A stretch of DNA of 64,000 nucleotides, from contig NZ_JAERQZ010000001.1 in NCBI RefSeq assembly GCF_016735515.1, positions 2,468,746 to 2,532,745 on the forward strand, read 5' to 3'. Made by a program: the position numbers and the translations under genes. The DNA comes from Piscinibacter sp. HJYY11. Lineage in GTDB: Bacteria > Pseudomonadota > Gammaproteobacteria > Burkholderiales > Burkholderiaceae_C. Positions 8,651 through 16,583 of this stretch are shown one piece after another. The notes beneath the pieces were generated by a model. It had not been told where the DNA came from. It saw only the letters and a list, made by a program, of their open reading frames with translations, and searched no databases. The number at the start of each line of letters is the position of its first letter. The stretch's first letter is position 1.

Positions 8651-8670
8651 ACTCAGGGGCAACCCTGAGT
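8651..8670 (-). terminator. Candidate hairpin terminator
   Basis: A perfect 8-bp stem ACTCAGGG/CCCTGAGT encloses GCAA (TTGC on the minus strand). It is followed on the minus strand by TTTGTCAGTTT, a weak U-tract. It lies about 40 nt past the stop of the gene at 8709-9353 and could end that operon. A second, imperfect dyad (8596-8628) lies beside it. Confidence 0.5.
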
Positions 8671-8708
8671 GTTCATTTCTTCATGCGAGAACCCGAGGGC
8701 TTGCGAGA

Positions 8709-9353
8709 TCAGTGTTTTCGCTGAACGGCAGCCGGGATGGCTGACACCGAGGCCCAGTCCGGCCCGTCGAACCAGGGCTCGCCGCGCAGGTAGGCCGACA
8801 GCAGCGCGAGGCCGTCGAGGCCCCAGAAGAGCTTGTCGTCGACCTCGACCGTCGGCACGCCGAAGACGCCCCGCGCGGCGGCCGCGGCGGTCGCGGCCTT
8901 GAGCTCGTCCTTCACCTCCGCGCTCGCCACGTCACGCTGCGGCGCGAGGCGCTGCGCCAGGGCTTCCAGCCGGCCGGCATCGGTCGCATCGGCCCCGCCG
9001 CGCCACACGTGGTGCAGCACCTGCTCGCAGGCCCAGCGGTTGGGCGTGCCGCCCGCCGGCGCCGTGGCCACCAGCAGGCGCAGCAGCGCGAGCGGGTTGA
9101 ACGGGTGCGCCGCCGGCATCTGCAGCGGAAGCTGCAGCGAATGGGCGAGCCACAGCACCTGGCGGTAGGTCCAGTCGCGCTTGGGGGCGATCTCGGCCGG
9201 GCCTTTCTGGCCCCAGTGCTGCAACAGGCCGGCGAGCAGGATGGGCTCGTGGCTCACGCTGTAGCTCAGGCCTTCGAGCACCTGAGGCAAGCGTTCGAAG
9301 GCGAGGTAGGCGTAAGGCGAGATCGGGTCGAAGCTGAAACGCAGGTGCTTCAT
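8709..9353 (-). CDS. DsbA-fold protein, 2-hydroxychromene-2-carboxylate isomerase family
   Basis: This 214-residue thioredoxin-fold protein resembles GST-kappa and HCCA isomerases. The N-terminal FSFDPISPYAYLAFERL matches the glutathione-binding start of this family, in which Ser replaces the thiol-disulfide CxxC. The C-terminal RGVFGVPTVEVDDKLFWGLDGL is the conserved cis-Pro region. The ATG at 9353 overlaps the stop of the preceding DUF1289 gene by 4 nt, which fixes the start. It is the last gene of the HMG-CoA lyase, ybaK, DUF1289 operon. The substrate is unknown; the family isomerises aromatic-degradation intermediates in the best-studied cases. Confidence 0.8.
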   Translation of the reverse strand: MKHLRFSFDPISPYAYLAFERLPQVLEGLSYSVSHEPILLAGLLQHWGQKGPAEIAPKRDWTYRQVLWLAHSLQLPLQMPAAHPFNPLALLRLLVATAPAGGTPNRWACEQVLHHVWRGGADATDAGRLEALAQRLAPQRDVASAEVKDELKAATAAAAARGVFGVPTVEVDDKLFWGLDGLALLSAYLRGEPWFDGPDWASVSAIPAAVQRKH

Positions 9354-9556
9354 GGCGCGGGCAGGTCGAAGAAGGGTTGTTCGGCCTGGCGCTGCTCGAT
9401 GAGGCGCCACACCCGGCGCTTGGCGTCGTCGTCGAGCGTGGACCAGGCGGCGATCTCGTCGATCGTGCGCAGGCAACCTTCGCACAGGCCGCTTTGCGGG
9501 TGCATGCGGCACACGCTGATGCAGGGGCTCGGCACGGGTGCGGTGGCGGCGGGCAT
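9350..9556 (-). CDS. DUF1289 family small Cys-rich protein
   Basis: This 68-residue protein has the DUF1289 pattern: PCISVCRMHPQSGLCEGCLR near the N-terminus (Cys12, Cys16, Cys24, Cys27), then an acidic-basic helix with EIAAWS. Four Cys suggest a metal site. It sits 1 nt after ybaK and overlaps the downstream DsbA-like gene by 4 nt, so it is firmly operonic. Molecular function is unknown for the family. Confidence 0.85.
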   Translation of the reverse strand: MPAATAPVPSPCISVCRMHPQSGLCEGCLRTIDEIAAWSTLDDDAKRRVWRLIEQRQAEQPFFDLPAP

Positions 9557-9557
9557 G

Positions 9558-10055
9558 TCAGGGCGAGGGCGTGACGTCGGCCATCGGTGCGCCGGTCATC
9601 GCCTGCAGTTGCGCGGGGGTCAGCTTGAAGACACCGTTGGGGTGGCCGGCGGCAGCCCAGATCTCGTCGAAACGTGCGAGCTCGCGGTCGATCAGCATCA
9701 CCGGCGGCGTGAGGTGGCCCACCGGCGACACCCCGCCGATGGAGTAGCCGGTCGCAGCCTTCACGAAGTCGGCATCGGCACGCCCCAGCGGGCCGGTGAG
9801 CGCAGCGACCTTCTCCACGTCGACGCGCAGGTCGCCCGAGGTGACGACGAGCACCGGCGCGCTGTCGTGCTTGCGCTTGAAGATCACGCTCTTGGCGATC
9901 TGGCCGAGCTGCACGCCGAGCGCATCGGCGGCCTCCTGCGCAGTGCGTGCGGTGACGTCGAGGTAGACCGGCGCGTGCGGATGACCCTTCTCGGCAAGCA
10001 GGGCCGTGACGCGGCGAAAGCCCTCCGGCTTGTCGTTCAGTTCGATGTCGCTCAT
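9558..10055 (-). CDS. ybaK: YbaK/EbsC-type aminoacyl-tRNA deacylase
   Basis: This 165-residue protein belongs to the YbaK/ProX editing-domain superfamily, which hydrolyses mischarged tRNAs, typically Cys-tRNA(Pro). Visible landmarks are QIAKSVIFKRK with the conserved Lys, the central GDLRVDVEKVAALTG and GYSIGGVSPVGH, the glycine loop around the active site. The ATG at 10055 overlaps the HMG-CoA lyase stop by 4 nt, which fixes the start. Substrate specificity within the family cannot be fixed from sequence alone. Confidence 0.85.
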   Translation of the reverse strand: MSDIELNDKPEGFRRVTALLAEKGHPHAPVYLDVTARTAQEAADALGVQLGQIAKSVIFKRKHDSAPVLVVTSGDLRVDVEKVAALTGPLGRADADFVKAATGYSIGGVSPVGHLTPPVMLIDRELARFDEIWAAAGHPNGVFKLTPAQLQAMTGAPMADVTPSP

Positions 10056-10966
10056 GCGTTCGCTTTCTCTCGCTTTGCCAGCATCGCACGGCCCACGCGC
10101 GACACCGGCGGGCGGCCCAGCACCCCGGAGATGTACGCCCCGGCGTCGACCAGCGCATCGAGGTCGATGCCGGTCGAGATGTCGAGCCCGTTGAGCATGA
10201 AGAGCACGTCCTCGGTGGCGACGTTGCCCGTCGCACCCTTCGCATAGGGGCAGCCTCCGAGGCCGGCCACGCTCGCGTCGAAGGTGTGCACCCCGAGCTC
10301 GAGGCAGGCGTAGATGTTGGAGAGCGCCTGGCCGTAGGTGTCGTGGAAATGGCCGCTGACCTCGACCAGCGGGTAGTGCTTCAACGCACGCTCCATCGCG
10401 CGCTGCACCTTTCGCGGTGTGCCCACGCCGATGGTGTCGGCCACACCGCAATGGTCGACGCCGATCTCCTTCATCAGGCGCACCACACGTTCGACCTCGT
10501 CGGCACTCACCTCACCCTGGTAGGGGCAGCCGAGCGCGCACGAGATCGCACCGCGCACCTTGAGGCCGGCGTCGTGTGCCGCGGCGACCACCGGTGCAAA
10601 ACGCTCGATGCTCTCGGCGATGCTGCAGTTGATGTTGCGCTGGCTGAAGGCTTCGCTCGCCGCACCGAAGACGACCACTTCATCGGGCTTGGTCGGCAAC
10701 GCCGCTTCGAGCCCCTTCATGTTGGGCACCAGCACGGCGTAGCGCACACCGCCTTGGCGCACGATGCCCGCCATCACCTCGGCGTTGTCGGCCATCTGCG
10801 GCACCCACTTGGGGCTCACGAAACTGGTGGCCTCGATCTCACGCAGGCCCGCGGCCTGCAAGCGGTGCACCAGCTCGATCTTGTGCGCTGCGGCGACGTG
10901 TTGTTTCTCGTTCTGCAAACCGTCCCGTGGGCCCACCTCGACGAGCGTCACATGGCTAGGAAACAT
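10052..10966 (-). CDS. mvaB: Hydroxymethylglutaryl-CoA lyase
   Basis: This 304-residue TIM-barrel enzyme performs the last step of leucine catabolism, HMG-CoA to acetoacetate and acetyl-CoA. The start VEVGPRDGLQNE carries the metal-binding Asp and the substrate Arg. GHFHDTYG supplies the His metal ligands. The signature GLGGCPYAKGATGN contains catalytic Cys239. The start at 10966 is chosen over an ATG 33 nt upstream because GAGGA lies about 8 nt before it. It is separated from the carboxylase genes by an oppositely oriented small gene, so it must have its own promoter in 10967-11069. Confidence 0.93.
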   Translation of the reverse strand: MFPSHVTLVEVGPRDGLQNEKQHVAAAHKIELVHRLQAAGLREIEATSFVSPKWVPQMADNAEVMAGIVRQGGVRYAVLVPNMKGLEAALPTKPDEVVVFGAASEAFSQRNINCSIAESIERFAPVVAAAHDAGLKVRGAISCALGCPYQGEVSADEVERVVRLMKEIGVDHCGVADTIGVGTPRKVQRAMERALKHYPLVEVSGHFHDTYGQALSNIYACLELGVHTFDASVAGLGGCPYAKGATGNVATEDVLFMLNGLDISTGIDLDALVDAGAYISGVLGRPPVSRVGRAMLAKREKANA

Positions 10967-10985
10967 GACCAAATCCTCAATATGG

Positions 10986-10999
10986 GTGACTGAAGTCAC
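10986..10999. promoter_or_regulatory. Candidate operator dyad upstream of HMG-CoA lyase
   Basis: GTGACTGAAGTCAC is a perfect 6-bp inverted repeat with a 2-nt spacer, 20 nt upstream of the lyase start in a divergent promoter region. It does not match the TTGACGTATACGTCAA sites assigned to LiuR, so if it is functional another regulator or a degenerate site is implied. Confidence 0.35.
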
Positions 11000-11047
11000 G
11001 GACCCCCACGAGTAGGGATGGCGACCCCTGTCTCACGGGATGAAGAT

Positions 11048-11064
11048 ACTCCAACTGCTGGAGT
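11048..11064. promoter_or_regulatory. Dyad covering the ribosome site of the 11070 gene
   Basis: ACTCCA, five bases, TGGAGT. The right arm contains the GGAG that is the only ribosome-binding candidate for the GTG start at 11070. In mRNA the dyad could hide the site; in DNA it could be an operator of the MerR-like spaced-dyad kind. Neither is shown. Confidence 0.3.
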
Positions 11065-11069
11065 GACCT

Positions 11070-11432
11070 GTGTCGAACCAAGTTCAATTGCGCATCGCAG
11101 CACGCATCCATTTCATCCTCAAGCGCGACCTGGGAGAAGGGATCAACGTGCCGGCCATGCTGTCCGATGCCGGCGAAGCCCGCGAGGTGCTCTTCGTCTG
11201 CCAGGCCTCGGGCAACCGCGAACTGGTCTCGCTCGCACGGCAGTTCGTGCAGGCCGGCAAGCTGGCCGCTCCCGAAGTGGCCGTGAAGGCCGATGCACCG
11301 CAAGACGCCGCATGGGCGCGCCACACCTCGGGCTTCGGCGTTTCGCGCCCGCCCGCGCAAGAGCCGGAAGAAAGCAGCTGGCGCAGTGCCACGCAGTGGC
11401 TGCGCCGCGGGCCGCGCGTCGTCACCCGCTGA
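11070..11432 (+). CDS. Conserved-looking hypothetical protein, 120 aa
   Basis: This is a soluble 120-residue protein. The first 70 residues (QVQLRIAARIHFILKRDLGE, then VPAMLSDAGEAREVLFVC and a Gln/Leu-rich helix) look folded and helical. The C-terminal 45 residues are Pro/Glu/Arg-rich and probably disordered. The GTG start has GGAG 7 nt upstream. The gene lies on the plus strand between two minus-strand leucine-catabolic blocks and converges on the mccA stop with only 4 nt between. No family recognised. Confidence 0.6.
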   Translation: MSNQVQLRIAARIHFILKRDLGEGINVPAMLSDAGEAREVLFVCQASGNRELVSLARQFVQAGKLAAPEVAVKADAPQDAAWARHTSGFGVSRPPAQEPEESSWRSATQWLRRGPRVVTR

Positions 11433-11436
11433 GCGT

Positions 11437-13434
11437 TCACGCACTGAGCTTCAAGAGCTCGCCGCCTTCGGGCACCTGATCGCCCGGCGCGTACAGCAGC
11501 GCCTCGACCTTGCCATCGCGTGGCGCGACGATCGCGTGCTCCATCTTCATCGCCTCCATCACCGCCAGCGCCTGGCCCTGCGTCACCGCCTGGCCGGGTT
11601 GCACGAGGAAGCTGATGACCTTGCCCGGCATCGGCGCCGTCAATCTGCCGCCTTCCACCGCGCCTTCACCGGCGTGGGCCAGCACGTCCACTTCCGACAC
11701 CGTGGCCGCGCCGTCGGGTGCGAACACGCTCACCCGTTCGCCGAAGGCATAGACGGCGAGCGGCACGCGGCGCTCGCCGAGCTGCACCTCGTGGCGCTCA
11801 CCGTCCGACGAGGCCACGGCGAAGGCCCAGCGCTGCTCGCCGAGGGCCAGCGTCATCGCGCCGCCGCGGTGGGCGCGCTCGAGGGTCACCGTCTGGTGCG
11901 TGCCCTGGATCTCGAGCTCGAAGCGGCGCCGTGCGCCACCGAAGAGACGCCAGCCATCGCGGCGTGACCACGGGTCGTCGCCCTGCAAGGCCTGCTCGGC
12001 GGCCAGCGCATGCGCCACCACGCCGGCGGCGGCCACCTCGGCGGCCAGCGGTGGGGTGTCGAAGAGAACCGCCTTTTCGCGTTCGATGAGCGCGGTGTCG
12101 AGATCGGCCTGCGCGAACGATCGGCTCTTCACCACACGGCGCAGGAAGGCCACGTTGGTGTGCAGGCCCACGATGTGCGTCTGGGCGAGAGCCGCATCCA
12201 GCCGGGCCAGCGCCTGCTCGCGATCGGCGCCCCAGACGATCAGCTTGGCGATCATCGAGTCGTAGTAGGGCGAGATCGCATCCCCCTCGCGCACGCCGGC
12301 GTCGACGCGGATATCGGCTCGCTCGAAGCTGCTGCTCAGCGGCGTGCGGTAGACCTGCAGCGTGCCGGTGGCCGGCATGAACTGCTTGTCGGGGTTCTCG
12401 GCACAGATGCGCGCCTCGATCGCGTGGCCGTGGATGCGCAGGTCCTCCTGCTTCACCGGCAGCGGCTCGCCGTTCGCCACGCGCAGCTGCCACTCGACGA
12501 GATCGAAGCCGGTGATGGCCTCCGTCACCGGGTGCTCGACCTGCAGGCGGGTGTTCATCTCCATGAAGTAGAAGCGCAGGCCGCCGTCGGTGGCGGGTTC
12601 GGCGATGAACTCGACCGTGCCCGCGCCGACATAGCCCACCGCCTTGGCCGCCGCCACCGCAGCCTCGCCCATCTGGCGGCGCAGTGCTTCGGTCATGCCG
12701 GGCGCGGGTGCTTCTTCCAGCACCTTCTGGTGGCGGCGCTGCACCGAACAGTCGCGCTCGAAGAGGTAGACGCAGTTTCCCTGCGTGTCGCCGAACACCT
12801 GGATCTCGATGTGCCTCGGCTTGGTCACGTAGCGCTCGATCAGCACCGCCGAATCGCCGAAGCTGTTTTGCGCCTCGCGCTGGCACGACGCGAGCGCCTG
12901 CGCGAATTCGCCCGCGGCCGCCACGATGCGCATGCCCTTGCCGCCGCCACCCGCGCTCGCCTTGATGAGCACCGGGTAGCCGATCGCTTCGGCCTCGCGC
13001 TGCAGGAGCGCAGGATCCTGGTCGGCGCCGTGATACCCCGGCACCAGCGGCACGCCCGCCTTCGCCATCAGCCGCTTGCTCTCGGCCTTCAGGCCCATCG
13101 CCTGGATCGCCGACGCGGGCGGGCCGATGAACACGAGGCCAGCCTCCGCGCAGGCCTGCGCGAAGTCTTCGTTCTCGCTCAGGAAGCCGTAGCCGGGGTG
13201 GATGGCTTCGGCACCCGTCGCCTTCGCGGCCGCGAGGATGCGCTCGCTGCGCAGGTAGCTCTCCTTCGGCGACGAGGGGCCGATGTGCACGGCCTCGTCG
13301 CACACCGCCACATGCTTGGCGCGCGCGTCGGCATCGGAATACACCGCCACCGTGCGGATGCCCAGGCGCTTGGCGGTCGCGGCCACGCGGCAGGCGATCT
13401 CACCGCGGTTGGCGATCAGAATTTTTTTGAACAT
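11437..13434 (-). CDS. liuD: Methylcrotonyl-CoA carboxylase, biotin-carrying (alpha) subunit
   Basis: This 665-residue protein carries biotin carboxylase and biotin carboxyl carrier domains. FKKILIANRGEIACRV opens the biotin carboxylase domain. The ATP-grasp Gly-rich loop is KASAGGGGKGMRI, and the catalytic region includes EMNTRLQVEHPVTE. The C-terminal biotinyl domain has EAMKMEH with the biotinylated Lys630. With the carboxyltransferase subunit encoded upstream it carboxylates 3-methylcrotonyl-CoA in leucine breakdown, using bicarbonate and ATP. Gene order with the hydratase and beta subunit separates it from propionyl- or acetyl-CoA carboxylases. It starts 11 nt after the DUF4126 gene. Confidence 0.95.
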   Translation of the reverse strand: MFKKILIANRGEIACRVAATAKRLGIRTVAVYSDADARAKHVAVCDEAVHIGPSSPKESYLRSERILAAAKATGAEAIHPGYGFLSENEDFAQACAEAGLVFIGPPASAIQAMGLKAESKRLMAKAGVPLVPGYHGADQDPALLQREAEAIGYPVLIKASAGGGGKGMRIVAAAGEFAQALASCQREAQNSFGDSAVLIERYVTKPRHIEIQVFGDTQGNCVYLFERDCSVQRRHQKVLEEAPAPGMTEALRRQMGEAAVAAAKAVGYVGAGTVEFIAEPATDGGLRFYFMEMNTRLQVEHPVTEAITGFDLVEWQLRVANGEPLPVKQEDLRIHGHAIEARICAENPDKQFMPATGTLQVYRTPLSSSFERADIRVDAGVREGDAISPYYDSMIAKLIVWGADREQALARLDAALAQTHIVGLHTNVAFLRRVVKSRSFAQADLDTALIEREKAVLFDTPPLAAEVAAAGVVAHALAAEQALQGDDPWSRRDGWRLFGGARRRFELEIQGTHQTVTLERAHRGGAMTLALGEQRWAFAVASSDGERHEVQLGERRVPLAVYAFGERVSVFAPDGAATVSEVDVLAHAGEGAVEGGRLTAPMPGKVISFLVQPGQAVTQGQALAVMEAMKMEHAIVAPRDGKVEALLYAPGDQVPEGGELLKLSA

Positions 13435-13445
13435 CGTGTCTCCAT

Positions 13446-14048
13446 TCAGGCTGGGATCGCGCGCGCGAAACGCCGCAGCAATTGCCGCAGGAACTTGGCC
13501 AGCACCCAGATCAGCACCAACATCGCGACGACCGCGAGCGCGAGGCCCGCGAAGAACACCCACGGGTGCACCCACGACAACCACAGCATCAGCGGCACGG
13601 CACCATCGCCTGCGAGCGACAGGCCCCAGTTCGAAAACGGCTCGGGCGAGGTGTTGACCGCCGCGCGCGTGGTGGCCTTGGCCGCATGGCTGGTGGCCGC
13701 AAGCAGGCCGCCCAGCACGGCGGCGGCCGCGGCCGTCGAGGCCTCGTCCATGCCGAACACGCCCGCGGCGAGCGCCGCACCGGCGGGGATGCGCACGAGG
13801 GTGTGCAGCACGTCCCACACGGTGTCGATGCCGGGGATCTTGTCGGCGAAGAACTCGGTGAACATCATCAGCCCGCTCGCGCCGAGCAGCAGCGGGTTCT
13901 GCAGCACCTGCAGGCCCGGCGGCAGCGGCACCCAACCGAGCGTGCCGGCCAGGCCGGTGAGAAACACCACCGCGTACAGGCGCAGGCCGCTGGCCCAGCC
14001 CAGGGCCGCGGCGATGGCAAAAAGCTGCGTGGTATCCAACCCGTTCAC
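13446..14048 (-). CDS. DUF4126 integral membrane protein
   Basis: This 200-residue inner-membrane protein has about five hydrophobic segments. It starts AIAAALGWASGLRLYAVVF and contains FFADKIPGIDTVWDVLHTLVRIPAG, the characteristic DUF4126 region, with a conserved SHAAKATTRAAVNTSPEP loop. It overlaps the hydratase gene by 4 nt and precedes the biotin-carboxylase subunit by 11 nt, so it is embedded in the leucine-catabolic operon. A membrane protein of unknown function between the two carboxylase subunits is unexpected; substrate or CO2/bicarbonate handling is only a guess. Confidence 0.85.
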   Translation of the reverse strand: MNGLDTTQLFAIAAALGWASGLRLYAVVFLTGLAGTLGWVPLPPGLQVLQNPLLLGASGLMMFTEFFADKIPGIDTVWDVLHTLVRIPAGAALAAGVFGMDEASTAAAAAVLGGLLAATSHAAKATTRAAVNTSPEPFSNWGLSLAGDGAVPLMLWLSWVHPWVFFAGLALAVVAMLVLIWVLAKFLRQLLRRFARAIPA

Positions 14049-14830
14049 ATTCCGTCAAGCCACGAAGGCTTGCGTTTGTGGAGGAAGGACTGCACCCCTT
14101 CGCGGCCCTCGTCGCTCGCGCGGATGTCGGCGATGCGGCGCGCGGTCTCGGCACGCAGGGCCTCGTCGACGGGCACGCCGGCCACGTCCTGCACGAGCTG
14201 CTTGCAGGCGCGCAGCGCCATCGGCCCGTTGGCACAGAGCGCGGCCACGATCTCGTCGACCTTGGCATCGAGCGCCTCGGCGCTGCACAGCTCGTGCACG
14301 AAGCCGAGTGCGTGCGCCTGTGCTGCGCTGAAGCGCTCGGCCGTCACGAAGTAGCGGCGCGAGGCCTGCTCACCCAAGGCGCGGATCACGTACGGGCTGA
14401 TCGTGCCCGGCAGCAGGCCGAGCTTGGCCTCACTCAAGCAGAACGCTACCGCGTCAGAGGCCACCAGCACGTCGCACACCGCCGCCAAGCCCACGCCGCC
14501 GGCATAACAGTCGCCATGGATGCGGCCTACCACCGGCACCGGGCAACGCCACACGGTGTAGAGCATGTCGGCCAGCGCCTGCGCATCGGCGCGGTTCTGC
14601 TCCCAGCTGTAGTCGGCCATCGCGCGCATCCACGACAGGTCGGCCCCGGCGCAGAAGGCCTTGCCATGGCCGCCGAGCACGATGGCGCGCAGCCGCCCGT
14701 CCTGCCCGAGCGTCGTGAAGGCGGCGGTGAGCTCGGCGATCACCGTGTCGTTGAACGCGTTGCGCACCTCGGGCCGGTTGAGGAAGACGCGGGCGACGGT
14801 GCCGTCGCGCTGGATGTCCAAGCTGCTCAC
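14045..14830 (-). CDS. liuC: Methylglutaconyl-CoA hydratase (enoyl-CoA hydratase family)
   Basis: This 261-residue crotonase-fold enzyme has the first oxyanion-hole segment GHGKAFCAGADLSWM (about 54-68) and the second, HGDCYAGGVGLAAVCD, in the middle. LSEAKLGLLPGTISPYV contains the usual catalytic Glu region. Its position between the two methylcrotonyl-CoA carboxylase subunits identifies it as the hydratase that turns 3-methylglutaconyl-CoA into HMG-CoA. The start is 12 nt after the upstream stop, and its stop overlaps DUF4126 by 4 nt. Confidence 0.92.
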   Translation of the reverse strand: MSSLDIQRDGTVARVFLNRPEVRNAFNDTVIAELTAAFTTLGQDGRLRAIVLGGHGKAFCAGADLSWMRAMADYSWEQNRADAQALADMLYTVWRCPVPVVGRIHGDCYAGGVGLAAVCDVLVASDAVAFCLSEAKLGLLPGTISPYVIRALGEQASRRYFVTAERFSAAQAHALGFVHELCSAEALDAKVDEIVAALCANGPMALRACKQLVQDVAGVPVDEALRAETARRIADIRASDEGREGVQSFLHKRKPSWLDGM

Positions 14831-14842
14831 CTCAGGCCTCCT

Positions 14843-16450
14843 TCACATGCGGAACACGCCGAACTTCGCATCGGGAATCGGCGCGTTCAGGCTCGCGCTC
14901 AAGCCGAGCGCCAGCACGCGGCGTGTGTCGGCGGGGTCGATGATGCCGTCGTCCCACAGGCGGGCCGTGGCGTAGTACGGGTCGGCCTGGCGCTCGAACT
15001 GCTCGCGGATCGGTTGCTTGAACGCGGCCTCTTCTTCAAGGCTCCACGTGCCGCCCTTGGCCTCGATGCCGTCGCGCCGCACGGTGGCGAGCACGCTGGC
15101 GGCCTGCTCGCCGCCCATCACCGAGATGCGCGCGTTGGGCCACATCCAGAGGAAGCGCGGGTCGTAGGCGCGGCCGCACATGCCGTAGTTGCCGGCGCCG
15201 AAGCTGCCGCCGATGATGACGGTGAACTTCGGCACGTTGGCCGTGGCCACCGCCGTCACCATCTTCGCGCCGTGCTTGGCGATGCCTTCGTTCTCGTACT
15301 TCCTGCCGACCATGAAGCCGGTGATGTTCTGCAGGAAGACGAGCGGGATCTTGCGCTGGCAGCACAGCTCGATGAAGTGCGCGCCTTTCTGCGCCGACTC
15401 CGAGAACAGCACGCCGTTGTTGGCGACGATGCCCACCGGCATGCCCTCGATGTGCGCAAAGCCGGTGACGAGCGTCTGCCCATAGCGCGCCTTGAATTCG
15501 TCGAACTCGCTCGCGTCGACGATGCGCGCGATGATCTCGCGCACATCGAAGGGCTTCTTGGTGTCGGTGGGGATCACGCCGTGCAGCTCGGCTGCATCGA
15601 AGAGCGGCTCGCGCGGCGCGATGCAGGCGAGCGGCTGCGGCTTCTTCCAGTTGAGGCGGGCCATCGCGTTGCGTGCGATGGCGAGCGCGTGCGTGTCGTT
15701 CTGCGCCAGGTGGTCGGCCACGCCGGACAGGCGCGTGTGCACGTCGCCGCCCCCTAAGTCTTCGGCGCTCACCACCTCGCCGATCGCGGCCTTCACGAGC
15801 GGCGGGCCGGCGAGGAAGATCGTGCCCTGCTCCTTCACGATGATCGACTCGTCGCTCATCGCCGGCACATACGCGCCGCCCGCGGTGCACGAGCCCATCA
15901 CCACCGCGATCTGCGGGATGCCCTGCGCGCTCATCTGCGCCTGGTTGAAGAAGATGCGGCCGAAGTGGTCGCGGTCGGGGAAGACCTCGTCCTGGTTGGG
16001 CAGGTTGGCGCCGCCGCTGTCGACCAGGTAGATGCAGGGCAGTCGATTCGCCTGCGCGATCTCCTGCGCGCGCAGGTGCTTCTTCACCGTCATCGGGTAG
16101 TAGGTGCCGCCCTTCACCGTGGCGTCGTTGCAGACGATCATGCAGTCGACACCCGACACACGCCCGATGCCGGCGATGACACCCGCGGCCGGCGCGTCGC
16201 CGCCATACATGCCATGCGCCGCCAGCGGCGCGACTTCAAGAAAGGGCGTGTCGGGGTCGAGCAGCATCTCCACGCGGTCGCGCGGCAAGAGCTTGCCGCG
16301 CGCCACGTGCTTCACGCGGGGCCCCGTGCCGCCGCCCAATGCCACCTCTGCGAGCAGGGCATTCAGCGCGTCCACCAGAACACGCATGGCCCTGGCGTTG
16401 ACCTTGAATTCCTCGGACCTCGGGCTGAGCTTGGAAGTGAGTGCAGGCAT
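14843..16450 (-). CDS. liuB: Methylcrotonyl-CoA carboxylase, carboxyltransferase (beta) subunit
   Basis: This 535-residue carboxyltransferase has paired crotonase-like halves. The N-half includes [21 protein letters not shown] and [17 protein letters not shown]; the C-half includes [25 protein letters not shown] and [18 protein letters not shown], both diagnostic for acyl-CoA carboxyltransferases acting on methylcrotonyl- or geranyl-CoA. The start at 16450 is preferred to an upstream ATG because that extension would translate the operator palindrome. It is the first gene of the operon with liuC, DUF4126 and liuD. A geranyl-CoA carboxylase is the main alternative, but the liuC/HMG-lyase context favours leucine. 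Confidence 0.94.
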   Translation of the reverse strand: MPALTSKLSPRSEEFKVNARAMRVLVDALNALLAEVALGGGTGPRVKHVARGKLLPRDRVEMLLDPDTPFLEVAPLAAHGMYGGDAPAAGVIAGIGRVSGVDCMIVCNDATVKGGTYYPMTVKKHLRAQEIAQANRLPCIYLVDSGGANLPNQDEVFPDRDHFGRIFFNQAQMSAQGIPQIAVVMGSCTAGGAYVPAMSDESIIVKEQGTIFLAGPPLVKAAIGEVVSAEDLGGGDVHTRLSGVADHLAQNDTHALAIARNAMARLNWKKPQPLACIAPREPLFDAAELHGVIPTDTKKPFDVREIIARIVDASEFDEFKARYGQTLVTGFAHIEGMPVGIVANNGVLFSESAQKGAHFIELCCQRKIPLVFLQNITGFMVGRKYENEGIAKHGAKMVTAVATANVPKFTVIIGGSFGAGNYGMCGRAYDPRFLWMWPNARISVMGGEQAASVLATVRRDGIEAKGGTWSLEEEAAFKQPIREQFERQADPYYATARLWDDGIIDPADTRRVLALGLSASLNAPIPDAKFGVFRM

Positions 16451-16470
16451 GGACCGTCCAGGGATGCTGA

Positions 16471-16486
16471 TTGACGTATACGTCAA
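16471..16486. promoter_or_regulatory. Putative LiuR operator upstream of the carboxylase operon
   Basis: TTGACGTATACGTCAA is a perfect 16-bp palindrome 21 nt before the liuB start. The first 13 bases recur exactly at 38801 in front of liuR. It agrees with the TTGACG-type dyads described for LiuR, the MerR-family regulator of branched-chain amino-acid catabolism in proteobacteria. Confidence 0.8.
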
Positions 16487-16583
16487 TTCTAGGGGGTGGC
16501 TATTGCGGTGCGACGCGGCGCATCATGGCCCGGTCACACGTCGTCGTGTCGATGGCGTGCGACACATCGCCAATGGAGGACAC

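Noticed and set aside
12010..14331. Open frame of 773 codons antisense to the carboxylase/DUF4126/liuC genes
   Set aside because: It crosses three well-supported genes, has a low-complexity His/Arg/Ala composition and no start context.
16104..16583. N-terminal extension of the WCG-repeat protein into the carboxylase gene
   Set aside because: It would run antisense through liuB and across the operator palindrome. The GGAGGA-preceded ATG at 16584 fits the family start.
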